Of a stretch of DNA of 46,999 nt, positions 40,141 through 46,999 are shown one piece after another. Both the position numbers and the translations under genes were made by a program. The notes under the pieces are model-generated. The model did not search any database. It was not told the origin of the DNA and saw nothing but the letters and a program-made list of their open reading frames with translations. Numbering within the stretch: position 1 is the stretch's first letter; every line of letters begins with the position of its first letter. Source of the DNA: Bartonella fuyuanensis (GTDB taxonomy: Bacteria; Pseudomonadota; Alphaproteobacteria; Rhizobiales; Rhizobiaceae); assembly GCF_014197255.1 (NCBI RefSeq), contig NZ_JACIFE010000012.1:1-46999 (forward strand), given 5' to 3'.

Positions 40141-41636
40141 AGTGGTTCCTTGGGATCTCCTGGTGCTGTTTCGACACCAAGATCGGGAAATGCAACAATG
40201 CGTTGACCACTAAGATCCATACGAATCATAATGAGACCACGTTCTTCAAAGTAAGTTAAAAGTCGACGAGCACGGCTTAAAGAATGAGTTCCATAAAGAC
40301 GTGCTAAAAATGCATCGGATGGGCAAGGCTTTCCGCCTAATGCGGCCTGTGCCACGTTCAAGAAAACTCCTTGAACATTATCTTCCAACCTTTCTGATAT
40401 TTGCAGAATATGTTTCCAAAGTTCACTAACAGCCATTTGTTCATCGACAAAAGCTTGCGCAATAGCCAATTTACGCCTAAATTGTGAAAGATTAAAAGGA
40501 ACTTTTGATATACCATGGCTACGGCAACGAACCAAAAAATCTTGATAAAGTACCGCTGTTGAACGATAAAAAACCTCTGGATCCTCAAGAATTTCCCGAA
40601 TAACATGTTCTGCTTGGCTATCACTTTCAACATCAGAAAATTCAGGAAATAAATTTAGTTCTTCTTCCAGCAACTCTTGTTTTTTACGCACCGCCTCTTC
40701 TAACATCTCGTGCATTGATTTTTCTTTCACCGCCTCTCGTGTTTGCTTAAATGGTGTTAAAATTTCCGCTGGTGAAGCAGTAAAAACAAGTTCTCGTACA
40801 TCATTCCACTCCGTCGGAAGAGGCATTAATTTGGGGTTAGAAGAACGTGCTAAAGTTTCAACAGAACCGATAATGATTGGTAAAGGACGTCGTGATAAAG
40901 CAGGCCCTAAAGCTATAAAATATCCCCGCTCAAGGTCTCTAAACATTTCAGCCTGGCGACGCTCCATTCCCAAAAGATCAGCAGCTCGCACCATATCAAT
41001 ATCTAAAAAAGTCCGGCCTATTAAAAAATTAGAAGCTTCAGCAGCAACATTTTTAGCAAGCTTAGCCAAACGCTGTGTCGCAATAACCCCAGCAAGACCA
41101 CGTTTACGCCCTCGACACATAAGATTAATCATAGCACTAAGAGAAACTTTACGTGCTTCATCAGAAACTTCTCCTGCCACAGTTGGAGCAAATAATTGTG
41201 CTTCATCGACAACAACAAGCATAGGATACCAATAATCACGTTCCACATCAAACAGGGCTCCAAGAAAAACCCCCACAGCACGCATCTGTTGTTCAATATC
41301 TAAACCTTCAAGATTAAGCACCACTGAAATCCGATGTTGTCGAATACGATGAGCAATACGTATTAATTCTAGTTCGCTACGTTGAGCCTCTACAATAACA
41401 TGACCAAATTTATCTGCCAAAGTTACAAAATCTCCTTCTGGATCAATCACACAATGTTGCACCCACTTAGCACTCTGCTCCAAAAGACGGCGTAAAAGAT
41501 GTGATTTCCCTGAACCGGAATTGCCTTGTACAAGAAGACGTGTCGCTAATAATTCTTCCAAATCAAGAAGTGCTGGTATCGATTTATGCAAAGCATGTCT
41601 CTCTGACATCTCACCCAAGGCAATCTCAACCTTCAT
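40137..41636 (-). CDS. HerA/VirB4-like P-loop ATPase (DUF87 type)
   Basis: The 499-residue protein has Walker [11 protein letters not shown] (38-47), then VIDPEGDF, Walker [14 protein letters not shown] and an arginine-rich [21 protein letters not shown] segment, the pattern of HerA/FtsK-superfamily ATPases of the DUF87 group. The C-terminal third has a charged coiled region and winged-helix-like ends. HerA proteins pump or translocate DNA with nucleases such as NurA, but lone alphaproteobacterial members of this group have no settled role, and no nuclease gene is adjacent. A longer frame reaches 41666, but GGAGATGTT stands before the ATG at 41636. It converges on prs with a 4-base overlap and is divergent from rplY. 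It could be called a helicase, which I cannot prove. Confidence 0.8.
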   Translation of the reverse strand: MKVEIALGEMSERHALHKSIPALLDLEELLATRLLVQGNSGSGKSHLLRRLLEQSAKWVQHCVIDPEGDFVTLADKFGHVIVEAQRSELELIRIAHRIRQHRISVVLNLEGLDIEQQMRAVGVFLGALFDVERDYWYPMLVVVDEAQLFAPTVAGEVSDEARKVSLSAMINLMCRGRKRGLAGVIATQRLAKLAKNVAAEASNFLIGRTFLDIDMVRAADLLGMERRQAEMFRDLERGYFIALGPALSRRPLPIIIGSVETLARSSNPKLMPLPTEWNDVRELVFTASPAEILTPFKQTREAVKEKSMHEMLEEAVRKKQELLEEELNLFPEFSDVESDSQAEHVIREILEDPEVFYRSTAVLYQDFLVRCRSHGISKVPFNLSQFRRKLAIAQAFVDEQMAVSELWKHILQISERLEDNVQGVFLNVAQAALGGKPCPSDAFLARLYGTHSLSRARRLLTYFEERGLIMIRMDLSGQRIVAFPDLGVETAPGDPKEPL

Positions 41637-41791
41637 AACATCTCCACTGTTTAATTTTAAACACATTAGCGTATATTAGTCGATTCTCCATCCGCACCAT
41701 AATTTTTAGCATGCCCTCTTTTTAAACGGTAGAAATCATCGATTTTTCCCACAACTCTTGCATCTATGAATATTTTGAATTATAGAACAGA

Positions 41792-41826
41792 ATTCTGCGT
41801 AGACACCCTTGGAGGCAACGCAGAAT
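41792..41826 (+). promoter_or_regulatory. Hairpin in the rplY leader, candidate autoregulatory element
   Basis: ATTCTGCGT (41792-41800) and ACGCAGAAT (41818-41826) form a perfect 9-bp stem around a 17-base purine- and C-rich loop, about 100 bases upstream of rplY. There is no T-tract, so it is not a simple terminator. Ribosomal protein genes are often controlled by their product binding a leader that mimics its rRNA site. For L25, which binds 5S rRNA, that would be a plausible role, but it is inferred. Confidence 0.45.
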
Positions 41827-41922
41827 GGAGCGATCGCTGCTTGTTAGCGCATATCTTCATATCCATGCAAAAACTGTTATTGTTTTTGAAGGATCTCCAA
41901 TCATGTAAAAAGGACTTAAATT

Positions 41923-42552
41923 ATGAGCAAAAGCTATACTCTTAAAGCCGAAAAACGCGAGCGGGTTGGTAAGGGGTCCTCCCGTGAACTTCGTCGCAAT
42001 GGTCTTATTCCCGCTGTTATTTATGGTGAAAAACAACCAGCTTTGGCAATAACAGTTCCCTATAAAGAAATTTTCTACAAAATTCAGGCTGGTGGCTTTC
42101 GTACCACCATTGCAACGATTGTGCTTGATAAGCAAAAAATTATGGTCTTGCCAAAAGACTATCAACTAGATCCCGTGCGTGACTTTCCTCTCCATGTAGA
42201 TTTTTTGCGCATTTCAGCAAAATCCATTGTAGAAGTAAATATTCCCGTCCACTTCCTCAATGAAGATACAGCGCCTGGGCTTAAAAGAGGTGGTGTCCTC
42301 AATATTGTTCGGCACGAAATCGAATGTACTGCCCCAGCAAATGCTATTCCTGAAGCCATTGAAATTGATCTCTCCAGTTATTCTATTGGTGATTCTATTC
42401 ACATTTCAGCAGTGCAGCTGCCCCAAAATGTAACCCCCATCATCCAAGATCGAGACTTTACCATTGCAACCATTGCAGTCCCTGCAACCATGGGTGTCAG
42501 TGATAAAACTTCTGAACAAGAAAATGATAAGAACGACACGCAAACTTCATAG
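41923..42552 (+). CDS. rplY: 50S ribosomal protein L25, general stress protein Ctc form
   Basis: The 209-residue protein is the long L25/TL5/Ctc form. The N-terminal 5S rRNA-binding domain (about 1-95) starts [30 protein letters not shown]-terminal beta domain follows (about 100-190: [37 protein letters not shown]...[19 protein letters not shown]), then a short acidic tail. It binds 5S rRNA in the large subunit central protuberance. The pair rplY-pth is conserved in many bacteria; pth starts 76 bases downstream. The start is supported by AAAAGGA just before the ATG. An upstream leader hairpin may regulate it. Confidence 0.95.
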   Translation: MSKSYTLKAEKRERVGKGSSRELRRNGLIPAVIYGEKQPALAITVPYKEIFYKIQAGGFRTTIATIVLDKQKIMVLPKDYQLDPVRDFPLHVDFLRISAKSIVEVNIPVHFLNEDTAPGLKRGGVLNIVRHEIECTAPANAIPEAIEIDLSSYSIGDSIHISAVQLPQNVTPIIQDRDFTIATIAVPATMGVSDKTSEQENDKNDTQTS

Positions 42553-42628
42553 AACTCAACAGACGAGAATTTTTTTCGCCTTAATTTATGGGATATTACC
42601 CTTTCTCATACCTTGACTGAAGATACAC

Positions 42629-43210
42629 ATGTGGCTTATTGCTGGGCTTGGCAATCCTGGTTTACAATATCAAAATAACCGACATAATATCGGTTTTATG
42701 GCTGTTGATGCCATTTACCAGTCCTTTCCTTTTTCTCCATGGTCGAAGAAATTTCAAGCAAAAATCTCCAATGGTTTCATAAATAATGAGAAAATTTTTC
42801 TTATAAAACCACAAACTTTCATGAATCTCTCTGGTCAAGCTATTGATCAAGCTTTACGCTATTATAAATTAGATTTGAAGAATTTGATCGTTATTTATGA
42901 TGAGTTAGACCTACCACCAGGAAAGATCCGTGTAAAAATTGGCGGAGGAAATAATGGGCATAATGGTATTAAATCTATTGATGCCCATTGTAGTGCTGGC
43001 TATTTTCGTGTACGCATAGGAATTGGTCACCCTGGAAATAAAAAACTTGTTCACCAGCATGTTCTGGGAAATTTTACCAAATCTGATCAAGAATGGCTCT
43101 CCCCTCTTTTAGATGCAATTGCAAAAAATATTGCTCTGCTCATAAAAGATAACAAGTCCCTCTTTATAAATGAAATATCACAGACGTTAAAAAACGAGAA
43201 CTTACCCTAA
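42629..43210 (+). CDS. pth: Peptidyl-tRNA hydrolase
   Basis: Pth recycles peptidyl-tRNAs that drop off the ribosome. The 193-residue protein has the standard start [22 protein letters not shown] with the catalytic His19, the [14 protein letters not shown] motif, [14 protein letters not shown] with the conserved Asp, and [13 protein letters not shown] with the second conserved His. It sits downstream of rplY as in most bacteria and in alphaproteobacteria normally just before ychF. Here an L,D-transpeptidase gene on the other strand lies between pth and ychF. Confidence 0.97.
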   Translation: MWLIAGLGNPGLQYQNNRHNIGFMAVDAIYQSFPFSPWSKKFQAKISNGFINNEKIFLIKPQTFMNLSGQAIDQALRYYKLDLKNLIVIYDELDLPPGKIRVKIGGGNNGHNGIKSIDAHCSAGYFRVRIGIGHPGNKKLVHQHVLGNFTKSDQEWLSPLLDAIAKNIALLIKDNKSLFINEISQTLKNENLP

Positions 43211-43644
43211 CAGCTTATTTCTCTCATCGATAAAATTAACGCTTTTCTATAGAAAATTTATATAATACATTAATTTATAATGATTAATTTTTTGGACTTA
43301 CACTAAAAATTTCGAATAATCGATGATTCATTTTAAATCTGTTGATAGTCAAACAAGCAACACCATTAGCCTACACCTCGCAAGTTGAGAGATATATAGA
43401 TAAAACTCCTGAAAAAAGTAGAAAAACCCCTTTTATGAACCTTTTCAAAGATAAAACGATTAGCAACATTAGAAGCCAGCAAGTAGAACAATGGTGTTAA
43501 TTTGTCCACACTTTCTCCAAAGAAAGATTTACACTCTCTCTTTGGAAAGAGATAAAATTGAACAACAAACCAAAAACATCCCCAAATGGCTTCATCCTAA
43601 CTTTCTCCTTAAAATTAAAAAAATCCAGTTGACTGAATAGTTAA
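43211..43644. other. Intergenic stretch with a possible hairpin
   Basis: No gene is visible in these 434 bases between the convergent pth and L,D-transpeptidase genes. A stem TCCAAAGA/TCTTTGGA (43516-43523 with 43539-43546) stands about 300 bases past pth. It lacks a clear T-tract, so a terminator role is uncertain. Confidence 0.4.
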
Positions 43645-44358
43645 TTATAGCGAATCATCGCTAGTTGATTGTTGATTGTAAACTGTAGGTACACTCTTAT
43701 TGTTTTGCAACACCACAACACGTGAACCAATGGGAACACGATCATAAAGGTCAATAATATCTTGATTAAGCAAACGAATACACCCACTTGAAATAGCACG
43801 CCCAATTGACCAAGATTCATGTGAGCCATGAATACGGAAAAATGTATCTTTCCCATTTTTAAAAAGATAAAGTGCCCGCGCACCCAACGGATTATCAGGT
43901 CCTGGTGGCATTCCTTTCCCCAAATGACCATAACGTTCTGGTTCTCTAGCCATCATTGCTGTGGTAGGAACCCAATTTGGCCATCGGCGCTTGCGCTGTA
44001 CAACCCCTTCACCTTCAAATGCTAAGCCTTCCTTACCAACTCCAATCCCATAACGTAAAGCTTTTCCATTTTCACCAATGAGATAAAGAAAACATTCTTG
44101 CATATCTATAACTAATGTTCCAGGTGGATAAGACGTATAATAAATTACTTCTTGTCGCCAAAATTTTGGATCAATTGTCGCAAGATCAACAGCAGGTAAC
44201 AAATAAGCCTCATTCGTTATAGGACCGTACAAAGCCTGTATTTCTGGTGAAATATACCGAGCTTGTTGAAAAGAAACCGATGACATATCTGACTGATGTG
44301 TAGCACATCCAGGCAAAGCCAAAAGTACTGAGATTAAAAAGACATAACGAGTTAACAC
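43645..44358 (-). CDS. L,D-transpeptidase (YkuD domain) lipoprotein
   Basis: The 237-residue protein starts with a lipoprotein signal (MLTRYVFLISVLLALPGC, lipid-modified Cys18). It has a YkuD catalytic domain whose motif is HGSHESWSIGRAISSGCIRL, with His177 or His180 and nucleophile Cys193. YkuD enzymes form 3-3 peptidoglycan cross-links or attach proteins such as outer-membrane lipoproteins to the wall. Rhizobiales carry several such enzymes, reflecting 3-3 cross-link-rich walls. As a likely periplasmic or outer-membrane-linked lipoprotein it may link envelope to wall. It is divergent from ychF, with a long inverted repeat between the two starts. Which YkuD subfamily it belongs to cannot be decided. 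Confidence 0.92.
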   Translation of the reverse strand: MLTRYVFLISVLLALPGCATHQSDMSSVSFQQARYISPEIQALYGPITNEAYLLPAVDLATIDPKFWRQEVIYYTSYPPGTLVIDMQECFLYLIGENGKALRYGIGVGKEGLAFEGEGVVQRKRRWPNWVPTTAMMAREPERYGHLGKGMPPGPDNPLGARALYLFKNGKDTFFRIHGSHESWSIGRAISSGCIRLLNQDIIDLYDRVPIGSRVVVLQNNKSVPTVYNQQSTSDDSL

Positions 44359-44436
44359 TCTTCTATTTTCTCCGATTAATTATTTACGCAGACTTGCGTA
44401 CCATGAAAAGCTTAGCACATTATTAATATTAAGTCG

Positions 44437-44486
44437 AAGTTTTCTTATCCTTGAGACTAAGAAAATCATTAAGATAAGAAAAACTT
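44437..44486. repeat. Imperfect inverted repeat between two divergent genes
   Basis: AAGTTTTCTTATC (44437-44449) and GATAAGAAAAACTT (44473-44486) pair over 13 positions with one extra A, around a 23-base loop. It lies between the divergent starts of the L,D-transpeptidase and ychF genes, so it may be an operator or a leader hairpin. Confidence 0.5.
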
Positions 44487-44626
44487 AAAAGGTAAAAAAG
44501 TAGAGTATTTGTTGCTGTAGATTTTTTTCTCAGTTATCGCAATACAAAGACTATAACTCTCCTGAAAACATGCTATAAAAAGAAGCTTTATCTTGACCAT
44601 AAAATCAATAGGAAAGAAAAACTCTC

Positions 44627-45730
44627 ATGGGCTTTAAATGCGGTATTGTTGGATTACCTAATGTTGGGAAATCAACACTTTTTAATGCATTAACAAAAAC
44701 AGCTGCTGCACAAGCTGCCAATTATCCTTTTTGTACCATTGAACCCAATACTGGTGAAATTGCTGTTCCAGATTTGCGAATGGAAAAAATTGCATCAATC
44801 GCTGGTTCAAAGGAAATTGTTCCTACACGCATTAATTTCGTTGATATTGCTGGGCTTGTAAAAGGAGCTTCAAAAGGTGAAGGTTTAGGGAACAAATTTT
44901 TAGCCAATATTCGCGAAGTCAATGCCATTGTCCACGTTTTACGCTGTTTTCAAAACGAAGATATTACCCATGTAGAAGGACGTATTGATCCTGTTTGTGA
45001 TGCGAAAACGGTTGAAACCGAACTCATGCTTGCGGATCTTGAAAGCCTTGAGAGACGAATCGTACAAATCCGGAAACAAGCAACTGGAAAAGACAAAGAA
45101 GCTTTCATAATTCTACCCATTATGGAAAAAGCACTAAACATACTACAACAAGGAAATCCTGTCCGCTTATTATTCAAGAATATCCCTCCTGATGAACACC
45201 ATATTCTTAAAAGTCTGAATCTTTTAACCTCAAAGCCTGTACTTTATGTTTGCAACGTAAGCGAAAATGACGCCGCTCATGGAAATAGCTTTACTCAAAC
45301 AATCGAAAAAATGGCAATAGAGCAAAGCACACAAAGCATTATCATTTCTGCTTCTATCGAAGCGGAAATTACGCAACTGAGCGATACTGAAGCATCAGAA
45401 TATCTAAATGCTTTAGGACTCTTTGAACCAAGTTTAAATCGCCTTATTCGCGCTGGTTACCATTTACTTGATCTCATTACTTACTTTACCTGTGGACCTA
45501 AGGAAACGCGAGCATGGACCATTACGCGTGGTACAAAAGCTCCCCAAGCAGCAGGTATTATTCACTCAGATTTTGAACGCGGCTTCATTCGTGCCCAAAC
45601 CATCAGCTACAATGACTATATTGCTCTGGGAGGAGAAAGTGGTGCAAAAGAGGCAGGAAAAGCCCGTGATGAAGGAAAAGAATACATTGTGCAAGACGGT
45701 GATATAATGTTATTTAAACATAATACCTAA
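44627..45730 (+). CDS. ychF: Redox- and ribosome-associated ATPase YchF (OBG family)
   Basis: The 367-residue protein shows the YchF set: G1 loop GLPNVGKST, G2/G3 region with DIAGLVKGASKGEGLGN, and at the G4 position NVSE instead of NKxD. That change is why YchF/OLA1 prefers ATP over GTP. An alpha-helical insertion follows and a TGS domain ends the protein (TYFTCGPKETRAWTITRGTKAPQAAGIIHSDFERGFIRA). It binds ribosomes and affects translation and oxidative stress responses. GGAAAGAAA precedes the ATG. Its neighbour pth is a usual partner. A strong terminator stands at 45821-45860. Confidence 0.97.
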   Translation: MGFKCGIVGLPNVGKSTLFNALTKTAAAQAANYPFCTIEPNTGEIAVPDLRMEKIASIAGSKEIVPTRINFVDIAGLVKGASKGEGLGNKFLANIREVNAIVHVLRCFQNEDITHVEGRIDPVCDAKTVETELMLADLESLERRIVQIRKQATGKDKEAFIILPIMEKALNILQQGNPVRLLFKNIPPDEHHILKSLNLLTSKPVLYVCNVSENDAAHGNSFTQTIEKMAIEQSTQSIIISASIEAEITQLSDTEASEYLNALGLFEPSLNRLIRAGYHLLDLITYFTCGPKETRAWTITRGTKAPQAAGIIHSDFERGFIRAQTISYNDYIALGGESGAKEAGKARDEGKEYIVQDGDIMLFKHNT

Positions 45731-45820
45731 TCTTTATTCTTCTTTAAATATTTTATCTTGAAAATTTTGTAATAAATTCATGAAAGCTTGTCGCAAAAAC
45801 TTCCGATGGTCTTCTAAATA

Positions 45821-45860
45821 AAAAAAGTTGCTACCATAATATTATGATAGCAACTTTTTT
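45821..45860. terminator. Strong bidirectional terminator between ychF and the PRC-barrel gene
   Basis: A 40-base near-perfect palindrome consists of AAAAAAGTTGCTACCATAAT followed directly by ATTATGATAGCAACTTTTTT. The arms are 20 bases long with one C/A mismatch, and the A- and T-tracts at the ends fit termination of both converging transcripts. Confidence 0.9.
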
Positions 45861-45886
45861 ACCCATTAAGAATGAAAATATAAAAT

Positions 45887-46327
45887 TTAGCGTGCCCAAC
45901 GCCCTTCGTATTTAAATATTGGAGCGTTCTTTAAAGAATCCTTTGTCGCGTTTGTAATAAGTTTCCACTTACCATAATCATTTGTCATCTGGATTGTTTC
46001 TGGAGAAACAACCACATAACTCTCCCCTATGCCAAGAAAACCACCTACAGCAATAACAAATCCCGCAATATTATTTTCACGTAAAATAATATCTTTTACT
46101 TCACCAATATTTTCATCTTCTATATTATATACATTGGCTCCTATAAGGCTAGAAGCAACAAAATCCGTTGCTAAAGGGGTCACATAACGCACAGATTTAT
46201 CTATCCCTACCTGTACAATGCCCGTCGAAGAAATCATTTCAGGTTTAGAAGGTACTTCAAAAGACTGAGCATAAGTACTAAAAACTATCGAAATTGACAT
46301 AAGAGTAGTACATGCTATTTTTTTCAT
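45887..46327 (-). CDS. Exported PRC-barrel domain protein
   Basis: The 146-residue protein has a signal peptide (KKIACTTLMSISIVFSTYAQS, cleavage likely after the Ala of YAQ) and a PRC-barrel domain. The domain contains SSLIGANVYNIEDENIGEVKDIILRENNIAGFVIAVGGFLGIGESYVVV, the usual GxxVYD..G..IG.V.D pattern with a following GGFLGIG.K.V block. PRC barrels are small beta domains found in RNA maturation (RimM), photosynthetic reaction centres and many exported proteins of Rhizobiales, often with membrane stress links, but the role here is unknown. It converges on ychF with a shared terminator. The GGAGATG before the ATG is a good ribosome binding site. Confidence 0.85.
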   Translation of the reverse strand: MKKIACTTLMSISIVFSTYAQSFEVPSKPEMISSTGIVQVGIDKSVRYVTPLATDFVASSLIGANVYNIEDENIGEVKDIILRENNIAGFVIAVGGFLGIGESYVVVSPETIQMTNDYGKWKLITNATKDSLKNAPIFKYEGRWAR

Positions 46328-46502
46328 TTTAACATCTCCGTTTTTACTTTGCTTTTACTTTATAAAACATCAATGCATTATAAATAGATTTGTTCCTTAT
46401 GCTCTTTATACTATTTCAAAACCAATCGCTTTATCCTTTTCTTTTTAATTGCACTTTTTGTTGCTTCCTCAATATCTTCTTCTAAACTATGCTAAATACG
46501 AT

Positions 46503-46999
46503 TTAAAATATAAAAAAGCCTGCAAAAATGATTAAAATTAAAAATGAAACAACACGAAAACCAGTCCGATAACGGCGTGCAAGAGTAAGGACGTTATCAA
46601 TAATATGTGCTATGTTTTCCTTTATCAAAGCTGAAAAGTTTTTATCCTTCAAACTTTCCTTATAAAATTTGAGCTTTTCAACATCCCCAATAAGAATAAG
46701 CGCAATAAAATGGCGTATTATAAGATCAAGTTCACTGTTTGTTGGCAAAGCTGCATAATCATAGATGATTTGGTTGGTGTTTTGGTTATCAGCCCATTCA
46801 AGAATATCCGTACAGATCTGTTTCAGCTTGCCTTCATCCAATTCAGTACTAGAAACTGCATAAACTTCTTCTAACTCTTTAAGAACGGTATATTGGGGAG
46901 TATTGATGAAAATAGATCGATAAGCTGTAGAAAAACCAAGTGTTGAAAGAGAAACCTTGAAGGTAACAAGCGGTGTCTCTCCGTTTTTATCAAGGTCGT
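46503..46999 (-). CDS. Hypothetical protein with C-terminal membrane anchor, cut by right edge
   Basis: The minus strand is open from 46999 to a TAA at 46503-46505. The start lies outside the window; a TTG at 46841 is only an internal codon. The visible 165 residues begin DLDKNGETPLVTFKVSLSTLG, pass through a helical region (DEGKLKQICTDILEWADNQN, LDLIIRHFIALILIGDVEKLKFYKESL) and end with one membrane helix, FRVVSFLILIIFAGFFIF, at the very C-terminus. A tail-anchored or bitopic topology is suggested. I do not recognise the family. AT-rich coding and its place near other envelope genes do not identify a function. Confidence 0.7.
   Translation of the reverse strand, partial: DLDKNGETPLVTFKVSLSTLGFSTAYRSIFINTPQYTVLKELEEVYAVSSTELDEGKLKQICTDILEWADNQNTNQIIYDYAALPTNSELDLIIRHFIALILIGDVEKLKFYKESLKDKNFSALIKENIAHIIDNVLTLARRYRTGFRVVSFLILIIFAGFFIF

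Overview
The window comes from an AT-rich alphaproteobacterium, almost certainly a Bartonella. The grounds are gene content and Rhizobiales-style order (clpP-clpX-lon-hup, ntrY-ntrX-trkA, pdhA-pdhB-pdhC-lpd-lipA, eno-kdsA-pyrG-secG-tpiA), heavy gene decay, RirA-type iron control, and a large filamentous-haemagglutinin-like fragment. The genus call rests on recognising proteins, not on a database search.

Layout. 1-2646 (minus): an open haemagglutinin-repeat reading frame that leaves the left edge and lacks its N-terminal secretion domain. 2877-3460: a RelB/DinJ-YafQ toxin-antitoxin locus with an intact antitoxin, a palindromic operator and a toxin split by one frameshift. 3461-5174: AT-rich accessory DNA with a duplicated short-repeat module and copy A of a dispersed repeat, ending at tRNA-Leu(UAG). 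5437-6708: a multiply broken trmFO (tRNA m5U54 methyltransferase). 7913-13122 (minus): the proteostasis block hup, lon, clpX, clpP. 13270-19098 (minus): a DxD glycosyltransferase, trkA, ntrX and ntrY. 19273-21400 (plus): rirA, ispDF and a decayed pncC/cinA. 21924-28861 (minus): a pyruvate dehydrogenase and lipoate block, with ratA/COQ10-like, lipA, lpd, pdhC, pdhB and pdhA. 28976-36009 (minus): ftsB, a TM2-domain gene, eno, kdsA, pyrG, secG and tpiA. 36139-38028 (plus): ppiD. 38029-39207: a gap with copy B of the dispersed repeat and a perfect 14-bp inverted repeat. 39208-46999: prs, a HerA-like ATPase, rplY, pth, an L,D-transpeptidase lipoprotein, ychF, a PRC-barrel protein and a hypothetical gene cut by the right edge.

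How it fits together. Most of the window is core housekeeping: carbon entry through enolase, triose phosphate isomerase and the PDH complex with its lipoylation enzyme; nucleotide and isoprenoid precursors (prs, pyrG, ispDF); KDO for LPS (kdsA); envelope and division (ftsB, secG, ppiD, L,D-transpeptidase); protein turnover; and redox, potassium and iron regulation (ntrYX, trkA, rirA).

The unusual points are at the edges of this core. ispDF appears to start at ATT behind a very good ribosome binding site. The ftsB-TM2 unit looks tandemly duplicated with reciprocal loss, leaving one working copy of each gene. trmFO, pncC and yafQ are broken. An AT-rich dispersed repeat with a hairpin occurs upstream of tRNA-Leu and upstream of prs. 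I saw no CRISPR array, no complete insertion sequence and no rRNA. I did not find a convincing wholly new system.
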